Shown here: piece after piece, positions 1 to 9,089 of the stretch
Layout of the letters: the number at the start of each line of letters is the position of its first letter
Position numbering within the stretch: the stretch's first letter is position 1
NCBI RefSeq assembly: GCF_014656415.1
Contig: NZ_BNCJ01000004.1
Coordinates: 186,001 to 250,000 of the forward strand
Direction: 5' to 3'
Source: Seohaeicola zhoushanensis
GTDB lineage: Bacteria; Pseudomonadota; Alphaproteobacteria; Rhodobacterales; Rhodobacteraceae
DNA: 64,000 nt
Program-made: the position numbers and the translations under genes
The notes under the pieces: generated by a model
What the model saw: only the letters and a program-made list of their open reading frames with translations
The model's database searches: none
What the model was told of the DNA's origin: nothing

Positions 1-552
1 GATGATGCTGCCCGCATCGAACCCCAGCAGCACGCCGAAGTCGAACGACCCGCGAAAGGCCGAGGGCGCCGGGGTGGGGATCGGGTTGGCGCCGTAATAA
101 TGCTTGATGAGCTCCTGCAGCACGATGGCAAGGCCGAAGGTCACCAGGATCTGGTCGGCGTGGGGGCGCTTGTAGAAGTGCTTGATGAGGCCGCGTTCCA
201 TCACGTAGCCGATCGCCAGCATCACCGGGATCGCGAAGAGGATCGCCAGCGGGACCGACCAGTCGATGATCGCGGCGCCGAAGTCATGGCCGAACCAGAG
301 CTCGGCATAGGGCGTCTTGATCTCGAGCGGGGTGCCCCAGGCGGTCTTCTCGGTCGCCGAGACCTCGATCCGCTCGAGCGACAGCAGTTTCTGCAGCGTC
401 ACCGCGCAGAAGGCACCGATCATGAACAGTGCGCCGTGGGCAAAGTTGACGACGCCAAGCGTGCCGAAAATCAGGGTCAGGCCCAGGGCGATCAGCGCAT
501 AGGCGCTGCCCTTGTCCAGCCCGTTGAGAATTTGCAGGATGATATCGTCCAT
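1..552 (-). CDS. Branched-chain-type ABC transporter permease (LivH family), partial
   Basis: Inner-membrane permease of a HAAT-type ABC importer. The 184 visible codons begin MDDIILQILNGLDKGSAYAL and contain the LivH hallmark GLTLIFGTLGVVNFAHGALF. Several hydrophobic segments follow, then a HADQILVTFGLAIVLQEL stretch. The C-terminal part lies beyond the window edge, so the gene is truncated by the window and not by mutation. It lies 129 nt downstream of the binding-protein gene on the same strand, the usual order of such operons. The amide or amino-acid substrate cannot be read from the sequence. Confidence 0.9.
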   Translation of the reverse strand, partial: MDDIILQILNGLDKGSAYALIALGLTLIFGTLGVVNFAHGALFMIGAFCAVTLQKLLSLERIEVSATEKTAWGTPLEIKTPYAELWFGHDFGAAIIDWSVPLAILFAIPVMLAIGYVMERGLIKHFYKRPHADQILVTFGLAIVLQELIKHYYGANPIPTPAPSAFRGSFDFGVLLGFDAGSII

Positions 553-586
553 CGTCCCCACCAGATGTCTGCAAGGAATTAGGCCC

Positions 587-674
587 CTCCGGACCGGCCG
601 GAGAGACTGCTCGTTGGCCGCCTCAGGGCCCTATGTCGGGAAGGTGGGCCGAAGCGTGCTTGACGCTCCGGCCC
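587..674 (-). terminator. Two GC-rich hairpins between binding protein and LivH
   Basis: Just after the binding-protein stop there is an 11-bp stem with one mismatch (646-656 with 664-674). A second 6-bp stem (587-592 with 598-603) follows. Neither has a U-tract. Hairpins at this place in ABC operons commonly stabilise the upstream binding-protein message or attenuate read-through into the permease. That role is inferred here. Confidence 0.4.
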
Positions 675-681
675 GATCGGA

Positions 682-2022
682 TCAGGCGCCGGGGTTGCAT
701 TGCCCGAGGTCGCCGCCGGCGAACATCGGGTGGTCGGGCGCATATTCGACCTGCGCGCGGGGCGTGACTTCCACCACTTCCAGCGCGTCATACTCGTTGG
801 CCGGGCTCTCCTTGCCCTTCATGACCAGCACGTCTTTGAAGCACTGGTGGTCATCGGCGCGATACAGCGTCGGACCGTTGCCCAGGCCGTCGAACTCGAA
901 GCCTTCGAGGGCCTCGGCCACGGCGCAGGGGTTGAACGAGCCGGCCCGTTCGACGGCATCCGCATAGAGCAGGGTCTGCGCATAGCAGGTCTGCGCGGCG
1001 TTCGACGGCGGGAAGCCATACTTGGCGCCGAAGGCCTTGACGAAGGCCTGGGTGCCGGCATCCTGCAGCGTCCACGACCAGTTGGTCGATCCGAACACGC
1101 CCTTGATGTTGGCGCCGGCGCCCTTGGCCATCAGCTCCGAATACAGCGGAACCACGACCTCGAACTGCTTGCCGTTGGCCATCTTGTCGCGCAGGCCGAA
1201 CTGCACGGCCTGGGTCAGCGAGTTGACCATGTTTCCGCCGTAGTGGTTCAGGATCAGCACGTCTGCGCCCGAGTTCAGCACCGGCGCGATATAGGCCGAG
1301 AAGTCGGTCGCGGCGAGCGGGGTCAGCACGTTGTTGACGGTCTGCCAGCCCAGCGCCTCGGTGGCGGCCTGGATCGACTCCTGCTGGGTCCAGCCCCAGG
1401 TGTAGTCGGCGGTCAGGTGATAGGCCTTGCGGTCCGAGCCGTAGGCCTTCTGAAGCACCGGCGCCAGCGCGGCGCCCGACATGTAGGCGTTGAAGAAGTG
1501 GCGGAAACCGTTCTTCTTCTTGTCCTTGCCGGTGGTGTCGTTCGAGTGGGTCAGACCCGCCATGAAGATGATGCCGGCTTCCTGGCAAAGGCCCTGAACA
1601 GCCACGGCGACGCCCGAGGAGGAGCCACCCGAGATCATGATCGCGCCGTCTTTTTCGATCATCGACTTGGCCGATGCGCGTGCAGCGTCAGATTTGGTCT
1701 GGGTGTCGCCGGTGACGAACTTCACCTGCTTGCCGAGGATGCCGTTGCCCTTGAGCGCCTTCGAGGAGAAGGTGTCCAGGCAGCCGCCACCGTTGTTCAG
1801 GTGCTCGACGGCGAGTTCGAAGGCGCGCAGTTCGTCCATGCCCTCGTCGGCATAGGGACCGGTCTGCGGAACGTTGAAGCCAAGCGTGACCGTGCCTCCG
1901 GTCGGCTCGTTGGTAAAGGCTGCGGCGGAAGACGCCGTGAAGATCGTCGGTAGCGCCAGCCCGGCCCCGGCGACAGCGCCGGTCCGCAGCACGCCACGAC
2001 GTGTGACATCGTTTTTGGACAT
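682..2022 (-). CDS. ABC transporter substrate-binding protein, branched-chain (HAAT) family, Tat-exported
   Basis: Periplasmic binding protein of 446 aa feeding the LivH permease downstream. It starts MSKNDVTRRGVLRTGAVAG, a twin-arginine signal, with an ASSAAA-type cleavage region near residue 33. The mature part has the type I periplasmic-binding fold typical of LivJ/UrtA/AmiC relatives (VTLGFNVPQTGPYADEGMDE near the N terminus, GGSSSGVAVAVQGLCQEAGI in the middle). An ATG lies two codons upstream (2028), but AGGGAGG is correctly spaced only for the 2022 start. The ligand is probably an amide, amino acid or carboxylate and cannot be specified further. Confidence 0.9.
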   Translation of the reverse strand: MSKNDVTRRGVLRTGAVAGAGLALPTIFTASSAAAFTNEPTGGTVTLGFNVPQTGPYADEGMDELRAFELAVEHLNNGGGCLDTFSSKALKGNGILGKQVKFVTGDTQTKSDAARASAKSMIEKDGAIMISGGSSSGVAVAVQGLCQEAGIIFMAGLTHSNDTTGKDKKKNGFRHFFNAYMSGAALAPVLQKAYGSDRKAYHLTADYTWGWTQQESIQAATEALGWQTVNNVLTPLAATDFSAYIAPVLNSGADVLILNHYGGNMVNSLTQAVQFGLRDKMANGKQFEVVVPLYSELMAKGAGANIKGVFGSTNWSWTLQDAGTQAFVKAFGAKYGFPPSNAAQTCYAQTLLYADAVERAGSFNPCAVAEALEGFEFDGLGNGPTLYRADDHQCFKDVLVMKGKESPANEYDALEVVEVTPRAQVEYAPDHPMFAGGDLGQCNPGA

Positions 2023-2154
2023 TAACATCCTCCCTTTGCGTGAAACATGCGAAGCGGCTCCTCTCTTTCCGCTACGCACAGGCACCATTGTGCAAAGCAA
2101 ATATGCAGCGTCCTTAGAAAATCTGGCAATAAGCCTCTTGATCTGAACGATATT

Positions 2155-2166
2155 TTTGTAAACAAA
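2155..2166. promoter_or_regulatory. Palindrome TTTGT-AA-ACAAA between divergent genes
   Basis: A perfect 5-2-5 inverted repeat sits in the 234-bp AT-rich space between the binding-protein gene (minus) and the XRE regulator (plus). It is a plausible operator for the adjacent XRE protein, whose relatives often regulate their own and a neighbouring gene. No binding data are implied. Confidence 0.35.
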
Positions 2167-2256
2167 TACACAGAGGGGAGAGGCTTTCTGTAAATTGCAT
2201 TATGTTGCGATGCAGAAAGCCGTTGAAACTCCGCGCAATTCGGAAGGGAGGCCGAA

Positions 2257-3564
2257 ATGCCGCGCGACAGCCTTACGGGAACCCGAATCCGCGAGCGGAG
2301 GTCGATCGCCGGGCTGCGCCAGGCCGATCTCGCGCGGCAGATAGGCATTTCCGCGTCCTACCTCAACCTGATCGAGCACAACCGCCGCAGAATCGGGGGG
2401 AAACTGCTCATCGACATCGCCCGCGTGCTGGGGGTCGAACCCTCGATGCTGACCGAGGGCGCCGAGGCCGCGCTGATCGCGACCCTGCGCGAAGCGGCGG
2501 CCGATGCCGGGGCGGTGGCCGCCGAAACCGACCGCGCCGACGAACTGGCAGGCCGCTTTCCCGGCTGGGCCGAGGTGCTGGCCCTGCTGCACCGCCGGGT
2601 CGCCTCGCTCGAACGCACGGTCGAGACGCTGTCCGACCGGCTGACCCACGACCCCCATCTCGCCGCCTCGCTGCACGAGGTGCTCTCGACCGCCGCCGCG
2701 ATCCGCTCGACCGCCTCGATCCTGGCCGAGACCGACGAGATCGACCCCGAATGGCGCACCCGCTTCCACCGCAACCTCAACAACGACAGCCGCCGTCTGG
2801 CCGAAAGCTCCAAGGCACTGGTCGGCTACCTCGACGACAACGACGCCGGCGAGGTGCAGCGCGGGGTGCCGCGCGAAGAGGCCGAGGCCTTCTTCGCGGC
2901 GCAGGGCTACCACTTCCCCGGCCTTGAGACCGGCGAACAGAGCCCCGACGACCTGGTGCGCGCCGCGCCCGAACTGGGGGGCCGCGCCGCACGCCACATC
3001 GCGCGCGAGTTCCTGCAGCAATATACCGAGGACGCGCTGGCCCTGCCGCTCGACCGTTTCGCCGCCGCGCTGGACCGGCTCGGCCCCGACCCCGGCGCGC
3101 TTGGCGCCGAACTGGGCGCCGACCTGCCCGCCATCCTGCGCCGCATCGCCGCCATGCCCGAGAGAATCCTGCCCGGCGGGGCTGGGCTCGTGATCGCCGA
3201 CGCCTCGGGCAGTATCCTGTTCCGCAAGGTGCTGACCGGCTTTGCGCTGCCGCGCTTCGGCGCGCCCTGTCCGCTCTGGCCGCTCTTCCTCGCGCTCTCC
3301 CGCCCGCTGGTGCCGGTGCGCCGCAAGGTCACGCAGCTTGGCCGCGGCACCGCGCATTTCGACTGCCTCGCCATCTCCTGGCCGCAACGCGCGACCGCCT
3401 TCACCGAGGACCCGCTCTACAACACCGCCATGCTGATCCTGCCGCTGCGCGCGGACGAGGCCGAGGCTGGCACCTTCCTGCGCGTCGGCAGCAGCTGCCG
3501 GGTCTGCCCCCGGCTCCGCTGCCACGCACGGCGCGAGCCCTCGATCCTGCGCGAAGAGTTTTGA
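2257..3564 (+). CDS. XRE-family transcriptional regulator, ScfR/RamB-like (DUF2083)
   Basis: Cytoplasmic DNA-binding regulator of 435 aa. Residues about 8-62 form a helix-turn-helix (QADLARQIGISASYLNLIEH). The rest matches the long XRE group with an IrrE-like domain remnant and the C-terminal DUF2083 region, ending in a Cys-rich segment (SSCRVCPRLRCHARREPSIL). Family members (RamB, PrpC/ScfR regulators) respond to acyl-CoA or short-chain fatty-acid metabolism. The start is supported by GGAAGGGAGG upstream. It is transcribed divergently from the ABC importer, so it may control it. The effector is unknown. Confidence 0.85.
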   Translation: MPRDSLTGTRIRERRSIAGLRQADLARQIGISASYLNLIEHNRRRIGGKLLIDIARVLGVEPSMLTEGAEAALIATLREAAADAGAVAAETDRADELAGRFPGWAEVLALLHRRVASLERTVETLSDRLTHDPHLAASLHEVLSTAAAIRSTASILAETDEIDPEWRTRFHRNLNNDSRRLAESSKALVGYLDDNDAGEVQRGVPREEAEAFFAAQGYHFPGLETGEQSPDDLVRAAPELGGRAARHIAREFLQQYTEDALALPLDRFAAALDRLGPDPGALGAELGADLPAILRRIAAMPERILPGGAGLVIADASGSILFRKVLTGFALPRFGAPCPLWPLFLALSRPLVPVRRKVTQLGRGTAHFDCLAISWPQRATAFTEDPLYNTAMLILPLRADEAEAGTFLRVGSSCRVCPRLRCHARREPSILREEF

Positions 3565-3657
3565 CTTGATGGCAGACGCAGGGCAAACTCGCCAAACCGC
3601 ATCTGGCTCACGGGCTTGCGGTAACGGGGAGAGGGGCCCCGCGGGGAGGAAACCAAT

Positions 3658-4041
3658 TTGAGCAACCGGCATGTATTGCTGATTGAGGACGAACCGAACA
3701 TCATCGAAGCGATCCGCTTCCTGCTCACGCGCGAGGGCTGGAAGGTCGAGGCGCATTCCAACGGCGCGGACGCGGTCGAGGTGGTCCGGCACCTGCGCCC
3801 CGACCTGGTGATCCTGGACATGATGCTGCCCGGCAAGAGCGGCATGGACATCCTGCGAGAGCTGCGCGCCATCGCCGATCTCGCCAACCTGCCGGTGCTG
3901 ATGCTGACCGCACGCGGCCAGATGCGCGACCGCGACATGGCCGAGAAGGCCGGGGTCAGCCGCTTCATGACCAAGCCCTTCTCGAATGCCGAGGTCGTCA
4001 CCGCCGTCCGCGATCTCGTCGCGCAGGCCTCGCGGCCGTGA
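3658..4041 (+). CDS. Single-domain response regulator (CheY-like receiver)
   Basis: A stand-alone receiver domain of 127 aa with no output domain. It has acidic residues E10/D11, phosphoacceptor D54 in LVILDMMLPG, T84 and K106 in FMTKPF. The start is TTG, chosen because GGGGAGGA lies 8 nt upstream and the frame gives the canonical MSNRHVLLIEDE. Its stop overlaps the GTG of the next gene, and the histidine kinase follows at 4333. It is therefore the likely phosphorylation partner of that kinase and would act by protein-protein contact. Confidence 0.93.
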   Translation: MSNRHVLLIEDEPNIIEAIRFLLTREGWKVEAHSNGADAVEVVRHLRPDLVILDMMLPGKSGMDILRELRAIADLANLPVLMLTARGQMRDRDMAEKAGVSRFMTKPFSNAEVVTAVRDLVAQASRP

Positions 4042-4331
4042 GCGCCGAAGACCCCCAGGGAGCCGCCGCGCTCGAACGCCAGGGCTATCGCCGCCGCCGC
4101 CTGACCGACGCCGCCCGCGTGCTGCCCCTGGTGGGGGCGGCGCTGCTGCTGGTGCCGCTGCTCTGGCCCGGCGCGCGCGAGACCGCCGAGGGGGTCGAAC
4201 CGGTGCGCACCTCGATGGCGATCCTCTACATCTTCGGCACCTGGGCCGGCCTGATCGTTGCCGCCGGCCTGTTCGGCCTGGCGGTGCGACACCAAGATAC
4301 CGGCGGCGCGGACGGGCCGGGGCAGGGATGA
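4038..4331 (+). CDS. Small two-TM membrane protein of the SSS-kinase operon
   Basis: A 97-aa protein with a GTG start overlapping the receiver stop by 4 nt. A charged N terminus (ERQGYRRRRLTDAARVL) is followed by two hydrophobic segments (about 28-43 and 60-82) and a short polar tail. The layout resembles the small subunits (DUF4212 type) that accompany some sodium/solute symporters. Here it precedes a symporter-like sensor kinase, so an accessory or assembly role for that sensor is inferred. I do not recognise it as a named family. Confidence 0.75.
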   Translation: MSAEDPQGAAALERQGYRRRRLTDAARVLPLVGAALLLVPLLWPGARETAEGVEPVRTSMAILYIFGTWAGLIVAAGLFGLAVRHQDTGGADGPGQG

Positions 4332-4332
4332 G

Positions 4333-7011
4333 ATGGCGACGCTCAACGTCCTCTTCGCGGTCTGCCTGGGCTACGTGGCCCTGCTCTTCGCGGTCGCCTT
4401 CGCCGCCGACCGCGTGGCCATGCGCGGGCGTAGCACCTGGCTCCGCTCGCCGCTGATCTACACGCTCTCGCTGTCGATTTACTGCACCGCCTGGACCTTC
4501 TACGGCGCGGTCGGCTACGCCGTCCGTTCGGGGCTGGAGTTCGTGACCATCTACCTCGGCCCGACGCTGGTGATGGTCGGCTGGTGGTGGGGGCTGCGCA
4601 AGCTGGTGCGCATTGGCCGCAGCCAGCGGGTGACATCCATCGCCGACCTGATCTCGTCGCGCTATGGCAAGTCCAACACGCTGGCGATCTGCGTCACCCT
4701 GCTCGCCGTGATCGGCGTGACGCCCTATATCGCGCTGCAATTGCAGTCGATCACGCTCTCCTTCTCGATCTTCGCCGAGGCCGACACCGACAGCGCCTTC
4801 AACCCCGACGCCAGCGTGGTCTGGGTCGCCACCGGGTTGGCGATCTTCGCCATCCTCTTCGGCACCCGCAACCTCGACGCCAACGAACGCCACCACGGCG
4901 TGGTCACCGCCATCGCGCTGGAAGCGGTGGTCAAGCTGGTCGCCCTGCTGGCGGTGGGCGTCTTCGTGGTCTGGGGCCTCTCGGGCGGAGTCGCCGGGGT
5001 GATGGAACGCATCGACGCCTCGGACATCGGCCTCTGGCAGGTCGACCGCAGCCGCTGGGCCGCGATCACCTTCCTGGCCGCCGCCGCCTTCGTCTGCCTG
5101 CCGCGCATGTTCCAGGTCATGGTGGTCGAGAACGACGACGAGCGCCACCTGCGCACCGCCGCCTGGGCCTTCCCGCTCTACCTGCTGCTGATGAGCCTCT
5201 TCGTCGTGCCCATCGCCGCGGTCGGGCTCGAGATGATGCCGACCGGGTCCAACCCCGACCTCTTCGTGCTGACCGTGCCGCTGGCCTCGGGGCGCGACGG
5301 GCTGGCGATGCTCTCGTTCATCGGCGGCTTCTCCTCGGCCACCTCGATGGTGATCGTGGCGGCGATGGCGCTCTCGACCATGGTGTCCAACCATGTCGTC
5401 ATGCCGATCTGGCTCAGCTACCGCGGCAGCGGCGCGGCGCAGTCGGGCGATGTGCGCAAGGTGATCCTGCTGGCCCGCCGCGTCTCGATCGGCGCGGTAA
5501 TGGCGCTGGGCTGCGTCTACTACCAGCTCTCGGGCGGCGGCTCGGCGCTGGCCTCGATCGGGCTGATCGCCTTCGTCGGCATCGCCCAGATCCTGCCGGC
5601 GCTGGTCGGCGGCCTGTTCTGGCGCGGGGCGACGCGGATGGGCGCGCTGGCCGGTCTCAGCCTCGGTTTCGCGGTCTGGGTCTGGGCCATGCTGCTGCCG
5701 GGCCTCGGCGGCGGCATCCTCTCGGCGCCGGTGATGGCGCATGGCCCCTTCGGCATCCTCTGGCTGCGCCCGCAGGCGCTCTTCGGCATCGCCGGGCTCG
5801 ACCCCATCGTGCACGCCGTGGTCTGGAGCTTCCTGCTCAACACCATCGCCTTTGTCGCGGTCTCGCTGCTCACCTTCCCGAACCCGGTGGAACGGCTGCA
5901 GGGCGCCCAGTTCGTCAACGTCTTCGAGCATTCCGCCGGCCCGCGCGGCTGGACCGGCTCGGTCGCGCAGACCGAGGACCTGATGGTGATGACCCAGCGG
6001 ATCCTCGGTGCCGAAGACGCCCGGGCCCTGTTCCGCCGAGAGGCCGAGCTGCAGGGCGGCCGTGGCCTGCTGCCCGATCCGACGCCCGAGTTCCTCGAAC
6101 GGCTGGAACGCCAGCTGGCCGGTTCGGTCGGCGCGGCAACGGCGCACGCGATGGTCGGCCAGATCGTCGGCGGCTCCTCGGTCTCGGTGCAGGACCTGCT
6201 GGCGGTGGCCGATGAATCGGCGCAGATGCTGGAATACTCCAGCCGTCTCGAAGCCCAGTCCGCCGAGCTCAGCCGCACCGCCCGCAAGCTGCAGGAGGCC
6301 AACGAGAAGCTGACCCAGATCTCTGCGCAGAAAGATTCCTTCCTCAGCCAGGTCAGCCACGAGCTGCGCACCCCGATGACCTCGATCCGCGCCTTTTCCG
6401 AGATCCTGCGCGACGCCGATACGCTGAACCCCGAGGAAAAGCGCCGCTATGCCAACATCATCCACGACGAGGCGCTGCGCCTGACCCGGCTGCTGAACGA
6501 CCTGCTCGACCTCTCGGTGCTGGAAAGCGGCCAGGTCAGCCTGAACATGCGCCACGGCACCCTGGGCGACCTGCTCGACCATGCGGTCTCGGCCGCGCTG
6601 GCCGGTTACGAGCGGCCCTTGAGGGTCGTGCGCAACCGCGCCGACGAGACGCTGCACCTCTATTCCGACCTCGACCGCCTGTCGCAGGTCTTCATCAACC
6701 TGATCGCCAATGCGCAGAAATACTGCGACGCCACCGCGCCCGAGCTGACCATCAGCGTGCACCTGTCCGGCGGCGTGCTGGTGGTCGATTTCATCGACAA
6801 CGGCAGCGGCATCCCGGTGCGGGCACAGGAACTGGTGTTCGAGAAATTCGCCCGCGTCAGCGTCGAGAAGGCGGGCGGCGCCGGGCTGGGCCTCGCCATC
6901 TGCCGCGAGATCATGATGCGCCTCGGGGGGGACGTGACCTATCTGCAAGGGGCCGGCGGCGGCGCCTTCCGCGTCACTTTGCCGGTCGCGCGCGAAATGG
7001 CGGCGCAATAG
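4333..7011 (+). CDS. Sensor histidine kinase with N-terminal sodium/solute symporter (SSS/SLC5) domain, CbrA-like
   Basis: An 892-aa fusion. Residues 1 to about 480 form a multi-pass SSS-type transporter (SIYCTAWTFYGAVGYAVRSG, later IALEAVVKLVALLAVGVFVV). About 480-660 is a linker with a helical, likely coiled-coil end. HisKA follows with H676 in SHELRTPM, then an ATPase with N box (NLIANAQKY), G1 (DNGSGIP) and G2 (GAGLGLAI). The ATG at 4333 was chosen over an upstream in-frame ATG at 4258 because it sits just after the preceding stop. The architecture is that of CbrA/CrbS-type kinases, which couple solute transport or sensing to a response regulator, here probably the receiver at 3658. The solute is unknown. 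Confidence 0.93.
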   Translation: MATLNVLFAVCLGYVALLFAVAFAADRVAMRGRSTWLRSPLIYTLSLSIYCTAWTFYGAVGYAVRSGLEFVTIYLGPTLVMVGWWWGLRKLVRIGRSQRVTSIADLISSRYGKSNTLAICVTLLAVIGVTPYIALQLQSITLSFSIFAEADTDSAFNPDASVVWVATGLAIFAILFGTRNLDANERHHGVVTAIALEAVVKLVALLAVGVFVVWGLSGGVAGVMERIDASDIGLWQVDRSRWAAITFLAAAAFVCLPRMFQVMVVENDDERHLRTAAWAFPLYLLLMSLFVVPIAAVGLEMMPTGSNPDLFVLTVPLASGRDGLAMLSFIGGFSSATSMVIVAAMALSTMVSNHVVMPIWLSYRGSGAAQSGDVRKVILLARRVSIGAVMALGCVYYQLSGGGSALASIGLIAFVGIAQILPALVGGLFWRGATRMGALAGLSLGFAVWVWAMLLPGLGGGILSAPVMAHGPFGILWLRPQALFGIAGLDPIVHAVVWSFLLNTIAFVAVSLLTFPNPVERLQGAQFVNVFEHSAGPRGWTGSVAQTEDLMVMTQRILGAEDARALFRREAELQGGRGLLPDPTPEFLERLERQLAGSVGAATAHAMVGQIVGGSSVSVQDLLAVADESAQMLEYSSRLEAQSAELSRTARKLQEANEKLTQISAQKDSFLSQVSHELRTPMTSIRAFSEILRDADTLNPEEKRRYANIIHDEALRLTRLLNDLLDLSVLESGQVSLNMRHGTLGDLLDHAVSAALAGYERPLRVVRNRADETLHLYSDLDRLSQVFINLIANAQKYCDATAPELTISVHLSGGVLVVDFIDNGSGIPVRAQELVFEKFARVSVEKAGGAGLGLAICREIMMRLGGDVTYLQGAGGGAFRVTLPVAREMAAQ

Positions 7012-7083
7012 CGCGGGTGTAAAGCCAATCGTAACCAACCGGCCCTAGACCTGACGCAGGGCGGCAAGGGCAGGTCGGAGGCG

Positions 7084-8224
7084 ATGGCAGCAGGTCAGGG
7101 CGCATCAGTCATGCAGCGCAAGATGGCGGCGGGGCAGGAGGCCCAGCCGCCCGGCGCACGCTCGGCCATCCGCGCGCTGCGCCTGGCGCTGGCCCGCGCC
7201 GCGCGCGACCTGTTCGACCTGCCGCTCGCGGTGATCGGCGCGACCCAGGCGCGCTGTGGCCAGGAGCAGCTGGGCGAACACCTGGGCGCGGGGCGGATGC
7301 TGATCCTGCTCGACGGCCCCGAGGGCAGGGTCGGCGCGCTCTCGGTCGACCGCGACAGCCTTTCGGCGATCATCCAGCAGCAGACCATGGGGCAGGTGAC
7401 GGGCGGCGCACCGGCGGAACGGCCCTTTACTGGCACCGATGCCGCGATGGTCGCCCCGCTGGTCGATGCGATGCTGAAACGCGCGGCCGAACTCGCCGAC
7501 ATCCTGCCCGACAAGCGCTGCCTCGCGGGCTACTTTCTGCGCCCGGACCGAGGATCTGCGCAGCCTGCTGATCGCCGTCGATGCCGAGCGCTTCCGCCTG
7601 TTCGAGCTGACGCTGGATTTCGCTGCGGGGGTACGCCAGGGCCACTGGTTCCTCGCCCTGCCAGAGCCCGAGGAACTGCCCGACCCGGAAGAACTCGGTG
7701 CCGCGGGCCCCCGGCTCGACCGTGTCGCCGGCACCGCCCGCGCCGAGCTGTCGGCGGTGATCGGCCACCTGCGCCTGCCGCTCGCGGAACTGGCCGGAAT
7801 GCGCCCCGGCGACCTGCTGCCGCTGCATCACAAGCAGCTCGACCGGGCCGATCTTGTCGGTATCGACGGCGCGTGCATCGCCTCGGCCCGGCTGGGTCAG
7901 ATCGGCGGAATGCGCGCGGTCCGCCTGAACGAGAGCGCGCCGCGCACGCCCCCGCGCGGCGAGGGGCAATTCCTCGCCGGGTCGCTGCCGCAACCCGAGA
8001 GCGCGGCGGGGCTGACCGTGGAGATGCCGAAGATGCCGATGGCGAATACCCCCGGTGCTGATACAGCCGGGGAGGGGGGCGCGGTGCCGCTCGACATCGC
8101 CGCCATGCCCTCCTTCGCGGGCGAGGAGAGCGAAGAGGCGCTGCCGCTTCTCAGCCCCGGCCAGGCAGCGCTGGAGATTTCGGAACTCGCGGGCCTCCCG
8201 CTCGACGGTGCGGACGAGGACTAG
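7084..8224 (+). pseudogene. FliM/FliN-family (SpoA domain) protein, interrupted by one frameshift
   Basis: Two adjoining reading frames together encode one about 379-aa protein. The first runs 7084 to about 7535 (SVMQRKMAAGQEAQPPGARS, ALRLALARAARDLFDLPLAV). The second continues from about 7536 to the stop at 8224 (ARTEDLRSLLIAVDAERF, then a SpoA-type RPGDLLPLHHKQLDRADLVG). Removing one T from the TTT at 7534-7536 restores continuity through YFCARTEDLR. Homologues in Rhodobacteraceae are FliM/FliN C-terminal-domain proteins outside flagellar operons. The gene is either a recent pseudogene or carries a sequencing error. Its last 4 bases overlap the convergent sulfurtransferase gene. Confidence 0.7.
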
Positions 8225-8646
8225 CCGCGCGCCAGTTGCTCGACCGCCGGGCGCAGGTGATCGAGCTGATAGCCCGCCCGCGCGGTGGTGGCAAAGATCT
8301 CGTCCGTCGGCATTTCGCCGGCCTGGCCCAGTGCCCAGATCACCGAGGACCGCGTTCCCGAGGCGCAATAGGCCAGCACCGGGCCGTCCGAGGCCTCGAT
8401 CATCGCCTTCTGCCTGGCGATATTCGCCGGCGTCATGGTCTGGTGCGTCAGCTCCAGCACCTCGAACTTCAGCCCCGCAGCCTCGGCCGCCTTGCGCATT
8501 TCCGCGGCCTGCAGCGGCGGCGGGTTCTCGGCGTCGGGACGGTTGCAGATCACCGTGGTGAAGCCGGCGGCTGCGATCGCGGGCAGATGCTCGGGCAGGA
8601 TTTGCGGCGAGACGGAGTAGCGGGGGGTGAGGGTGCGCGGTGTCAT
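8221..8646 (-). CDS. DUF442/TIGR01244 sulfurtransferase-phosphatase-like protein
   Basis: A 141-aa cytoplasmic protein of the family that forms the N-terminal half of Blh (beta-lactamase-hydrolase-like) proteins. Its active-site loop is AYCASGTRS with Cys94, a rhodanese/dual-specificity-phosphatase P-loop. It is the last gene of a four-gene minus-strand operon with PmpB, PmpA and a persulfide dioxygenase. A role in handling sulfane sulfur delivered by the dioxygenase pathway is therefore likely. The start at 8646 gives the conserved MTPRTLTPRYSVSPQI. Further upstream in-frame sequence overlaps PmpB and was excluded. Confidence 0.88.
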   Translation of the reverse strand: MTPRTLTPRYSVSPQILPEHLPAIAAAGFTTVICNRPDAENPPPLQAAEMRKAAEAAGLKFEVLELTHQTMTPANIARQKAMIEASDGPVLAYCASGTRSSVIWALGQAGEMPTDEIFATTARAGYQLDHLRPAVEQLARG

Positions 8647-8656
8647 GGCGAAACTC

Positions 8657-9088
8657 CTACGACGCGGTTGCCAGCCTGTCCAGTCGGGTCGCGATGGCGG
8701 GGGCCGCGCCCATGCCGACCAGCATCGCCGCCATGAAGACAAGGCCGCTGGTGCCGCCATAGCTCAGCGAAGCGATGGCCGGGCCGGGGCAGAGTCCGGC
8801 AAGGCCCCAGCCCACGCCGAAGAGCACCGAGCCGACGACCAGCCGCCGGTCGACCTCGGGGGCGGGCGGCTGCGGGAAGGCCCCGCCGACCAGTGGCGCG
8901 CGGCCCGGAACAAAGCGCCAGGCGATGGCCATCGGGATCAGCGCGCCGCCCATCACGAAGGCGAGCGTCGGGTCCCAGTTGCCGAAGACGTCGAGCCAGC
9001 CCTGCACCTTGGTGGTGTCGGTCATCCCCGAGATGAACAGCCCCGAACCGAACAGCCCGCCGGCCAGCAATGCAATCAGGATCCGCAT
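8657..9088 (-). CDS. YeeE/YedE-family sulfur-compound permease, PmpB-like
   Basis: A 143-aa inner-membrane half-transporter with four hydrophobic segments and the family signature GWGLAGLCPGPAIASLSYGG, containing the conserved Cys of the YeeE/YedE (DUF6691) fold. It starts one base after the stop of PmpA, so the two are translationally linked and probably form a heteromeric pore. PmpAB pairs occur with Blh/BigR systems and are proposed to move sulfur compounds such as sulfite or thiosulfate. Direction and substrate are not visible here. Confidence 0.88.
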   Translation of the reverse strand: MRILIALLAGGLFGSGLFISGMTDTTKVQGWLDVFGNWDPTLAFVMGGALIPMAIAWRFVPGRAPLVGGAFPQPPAPEVDRRLVVGSVLFGVGWGLAGLCPGPAIASLSYGGTSGLVFMAAMLVGMGAAPAIATRLDRLATAS

Positions 9089-9089
9089 G

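Noticed and set aside
700..1953. A long plus-strand open frame across the ABC binding protein
   Set aside because: It is antisense to a clear Tat-exported binding protein and has no domain-like sequence.
2200..7038. A minus-strand open frame of about 1600 codons antisense to the regulator and kinase genes
   Set aside because: It is a by-product of high GC at third positions. Its translation is compositionally odd (runs of His/Arg/Asp/Gln) and it covers several well-supported plus-strand genes.
7520..7560. Programmed ribosomal frameshifting in the FliM-like gene
   Set aside because: There is no slippery heptamer with downstream structure, and the family is not known to use frameshifting. Mutation or error is simpler.
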